A stretch of 64,000 nt of DNA. Source: Alishewanella tabrizica (lineage in GTDB: Bacteria > Pseudomonadota > Gammaproteobacteria > Enterobacterales > Alteromonadaceae). Location: NCBI RefSeq assembly GCF_014652375.1, contig NZ_BMYR01000002.1:310001-374000 (forward strand), written 5' to 3'. This document shows, one piece after another, positions 61,845 to 64,000 of the stretch. How positions within the stretch are numbered: the stretch's first letter is position 1; the number at the start of each line of letters is the position of its first letter. The position numbers were made by a program, and so were the translations under genes. The notes below the pieces were generated by a model. The model was not told where the DNA came from. It made no database searches and saw nothing but the letters and a program-made list of their open reading frames with translations.

Positions 61845-62744
61845 ATGACTATTGCTAAGCACGCTTCGGAAATTACTTTACCAGCCCAAAACCAAGGTTG
61901 GCCTACCGTATTCGCTTTTTTATGCGCGTATTTTTCGCGGATAGCACCTGACGTTTGGCAAGCCCGTATTCAGGCGGGTAAGGTGTTTTGGTATCAAGGT
62001 GAACCTATTACCGAACAAACGCCATTTTTGCCCAGCCGCCGTTTGTGCTATTACCGCGAAGTGGCGGTTGAGCCCAAGATCCCGTTTGCACATCGTATTG
62101 TGTATCAGGATGAACATATTCTGATTGCCGACAAACCACACTTTTTGCCTGTGACGCCAGGCGGGGATTTTGTTAATGAGTGCTTATTACAGCGCCTTAA
62201 AAATGACACCGGTTTAACCGCGCTAGTACCAGTGCATCGCCTAGATAGAGATACCGCAGGCTTAGTGCTTTTTAGCAAAAATGCGGAAAGTCGAGCCGCT
62301 TATTATCAGTTATTTAGCCAGGGGCAGATTGTTAAAACCTATCAGGCCTTAGCCAGAGTGGATAATGATATGGCTGCCTCGCCGCTGCCTATGCAGTGGC
62401 AGTTAAGCAATCGGATAGAGAAAGCCGAGCCGCGTTTTTTAAATGCCATCGTAGCGGGAGAGCCAAACGCCTACTCGACTATTGCGTTACTGCACGTCAG
62501 GAAAGGTATTGGCCTATTTCGCCTAACACCTCATACAGGCAAAACGCATCAGCTAAGATTGCATATGCAAAGCTTGGGTTGCCCCATTTTGCACGATGCC
62601 TATTATCCTGAGCTTAAACCGAAAAATAGCAGCGACTTTAGTCAACCACTGCAGTTATTGGCAGCAGCGCTCAGCTTTACCGATCCGCTAAGCGGTGCAG
62701 TACAGCAGTTTCATTCCGCATTGCAATTACAGATGGCCCTGTAA
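61845..62744 (+). CDS. RluA-family pseudouridine synthase
   Basis: This 299-residue RNA-modifying enzyme makes pseudouridine in rRNA or tRNA. The catalytic motif is HRLDRDTAGLVLFSKNAESR with the nucleophilic Asp, preceded by the ILIADKPHFLPVTPGGDF strand and followed by HTGKTHQLRLHMQSLGCPIL, the family's last signature. The N-terminal 80 residues contain a short degenerate S4-like region. The specific RNA target cannot be told from sequence; RluA, RluC and TruC paralogues all share these motifs. The ATG at 61845 has no clear ribosome site. The 280-nt gap upstream, shared with the DTW gene, shows no gene. Confidence 0.9.
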   Translation: MTIAKHASEITLPAQNQGWPTVFAFLCAYFSRIAPDVWQARIQAGKVFWYQGEPITEQTPFLPSRRLCYYREVAVEPKIPFAHRIVYQDEHILIADKPHFLPVTPGGDFVNECLLQRLKNDTGLTALVPVHRLDRDTAGLVLFSKNAESRAAYYQLFSQGQIVKTYQALARVDNDMAASPLPMQWQLSNRIEKAEPRFLNAIVAGEPNAYSTIALLHVRKGIGLFRLTPHTGKTHQLRLHMQSLGCPILHDAYYPELKPKNSSDFSQPLQLLAAALSFTDPLSGAVQQFHSALQLQMAL

Positions 62745-62865
62745 AGCTTTAGCCTTCGCTGGTAAGGGGACTGATTTAGCCAGCGTTTCAACGCTCGATA
62801 TGCTGATTAAGCCGTAAAGGTAACAGTTAAGCGAAACCGCTAAACCTAACGTAGCCTAACCTAAT

Positions 62866-63315
62866 CTAACGTTGCTGCAATATTTTATCCAGTTGATTGG
62901 CAAACGCTTGCCGATCACTCTGGTGTAAACTGGCAGGGCCGCCCGATTGAATGCCGCTGGCACGCAGGGTTTCCATAAAATCCCGCATGGTCAGTTTTTG
63001 CTTAATGGTATCGGTGCTATAAAGCTCACCGCGAGGGTTTAACGCTAAACCGCCTTTCGCCAGTACCTCGGCTGCCAGCGGAATATCAGCGGTGATCACC
63101 AAATCGCCGACTTGAGTACGGCGCACAATTTCGTTATCAGCCTCATCAAACCCTTTGCTAACAGTAAGGCTACTAATATAAGGCGACGGCGGTGTGCGCA
63201 GCGGCTGGTTAGCAATTAATACTAATGGCAATTTTTTTCGCTCTGCTGCCCGATATAAGATGTCTTTAATGACTGTAGGGCAAGCATCGGCATCGACCCA
63301 AATGGTGAACGACAT
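62866..63315 (-). CDS. yaiI: YaiI/YqxD family protein (UPF0178)
   Basis: This 149-residue protein has a PIN-like fold of the UPF0178 (DUF188) family. The opening [20 protein letters not shown] and [17 protein letters not shown] carry the conserved acidic residues expected at a metal site, and [16 protein letters not shown] is typical of the C-terminal part. E. coli YaiI is 152 residues. No function is established; the fold suggests a nuclease. It lies between the pseudouridine synthase (convergent) and aceK (same strand, upstream). Confidence 0.93.
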   Translation of the reverse strand: MSFTIWVDADACPTVIKDILYRAAERKKLPLVLIANQPLRTPPSPYISSLTVSKGFDEADNEIVRRTQVGDLVITADIPLAAEVLAKGGLALNPRGELYSTDTIKQKLTMRDFMETLRASGIQSGGPASLHQSDRQAFANQLDKILQQR

Positions 63316-63465
63316 AATTCTTCTCGTTATATTTTAAGGATATTTTTACTGTTAACGGGGTACTTACGCAGTAAAAAGGAGAAAATGGGATGATGTTCTT
63401 ACCGTTTTTCTCTTTTTTGTCTCTTAGTTTTATCTCTTTGTATTATCTCTTTGTTTTATCAGGGG

Positions 63466-64000
63466 TTATTGCTGTCCCGTTTTTGGAAAGCGATAACAAA
63501 AGCGCATGGCATGCGGATAGGGGTAAATATCTTCTACCACGCCCTTACGAATCGCATACTGTTTTTGCCGCCAATAGACAGGATCCCGTAATTCTGGGTG
63601 TTTGCTAAAAAGCATTTCCCGAATATCGGCTTGAGGTGTGACAAAGGTCGCAATTTGCTCGGGAAAAACATCACCGGGTTCAGCCCAGCAAGTGGCTTCA
63701 GCATTAACAGCATCTTCGAAGGTATCGGTTTTGGGTAACGCCCGAAAATTTACATCCAGTAGATATTGCACTTCATCATAATCGTAAAACACCACGCGAT
63801 TGTGTCTAGTGACCCCAAAATTCTTTAACAGCATATCGCCCGGGAAAATATTGGCGGCAATCATTTGTTTAATGGCCTGGCCATAATCATCCATTATGTC
63901 GGCTTTTTGCGCCACGCTTGCTTGCTCTAAATATAAATTCAGCGGCACCATACGCCGTTCAATATATAAATGTTTAATAACGACCAGATCATCTTCTAGC
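63466..64000 (-). CDS. aceK: Isocitrate dehydrogenase kinase/phosphatase, C-terminal part (partial)
   Basis: AceK phosphorylates and dephosphorylates isocitrate dehydrogenase, setting the split between the TCA cycle and the glyoxylate shunt. Only the last 177 residues are in the window; the reading frame stays open to the right edge (LEDDLVVIKHLYIERR precedes the first internal Met), so the start lies beyond 64000. Visible kinase-domain motifs are FPGDMLLKNFGVTRHNRVVF and YDYDEVQYLLDVNFR, which carry the metal-binding Asp and active-site acids. It is unlinked from aceB (52751) and aceA (55565), unlike the E. coli aceBAK operon. The pyrimidine-rich 150 bp downstream of it show no gene. Confidence 0.97.
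   Translation of the reverse strand, partial: LEDDLVVIKHLYIERRMVPLNLYLEQASVAQKADIMDDYGQAIKQMIAANIFPGDMLLKNFGVTRHNRVVFYDYDEVQYLLDVNFRALPKTDTFEDAVNAEATCWAEPGDVFPEQIATFVTPQADIREMLFSKHPELRDPVYWRQKQYAIRKGVVEDIYPYPHAMRFCYRFPKTGQQ

Noticed and set aside
63390-63608. Hydrophobic small frame opposite aceK
   Set aside because: It arises from the pyrimidine-rich gap and runs antisense into aceK.

Overview
The window is a chromosomal segment of a gammaproteobacterium. Gene order and protein flavour suggest the Alteromonadales/Chromatiales-like group that includes Rheinheimera, Alishewanella and Arsukibacterium; the class is well supported, the genus is a guess. Base composition is moderate and even, almost all genes have clear E. 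coli or Shewanella counterparts, and I see no prophage, insertion sequence, CRISPR array or rRNA operon.

Region 1 (1-12947, + strand) is the conserved translation and RNA block: glmM end, tpiA, secG, tRNA-Leu(GAG), tRNA-fMet, rimP, nusA, infB, rbfA, truB, rpsO, pnp, nlpI. It ends with a lipoprotein bearing an HExxH motif whose signal-peptide codons overlap an intrinsic terminator. A 3' fragment of tRNA-fMet is repeated beside the intact gene, and an imperfect palindromic element lies between infB and rbfA.

Region 2 (12956-26309, - strand) holds a PilZ protein and the cell-envelope and lipoate block: lipA, lipB, ybeD, dacA, rlpA, rodA, mrdA, rlmH, rsfS, nadD, holA, lptE, leuS. It couples lipoylation, cell elongation (RodA/PBP2), ribosome maturation, NAD synthesis and LPS export.

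Region 3 (26496-36348) is a more variable insert between leuS and lnt: a YbeL-type zinc ribbon, a tandem universal stress protein, the NhaD sodium/proton antiporter with a structured leader, a small monooxygenase-fold protein, a divergent MetF-like protein, an hvfABC-type operon and a Lon-family protease. The hvfABC-type operon has a Cys-rich precursor with EGKCG repeats, a DUF692 multinuclear iron oxidase and a DUF2063 partner. It is the most notable system in the window: a probable ribosomally made, post-translationally modified metal-binding peptide pathway.

Region 4 (36414-41897, - strand) is the conserved lnt, corC, ybeY, phoH/ybeZ, miaB block.

Region 5 (41996-64000) is mixed. It contains a DMT exporter, a 1499-residue beta-propeller/PAS/GGDEF/EAL sensor, a CbiB-like membrane protein next to mtnN, pirin, a small outer-membrane barrel, a HopJ-family protein, a YjfB-like peptide and a DUF2726 protein. 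The glyoxylate shunt follows as aceB, a LysR regulator and aceA, with aceK cut by the right edge about 6 kb away. Between aceA and aceK lie a substrate-binding lipoprotein translationally coupled to a PAS/GGDEF/EAL phosphodiesterase, a DTW-domain tRNA modification enzyme, a pseudouridine synthase and YaiI.
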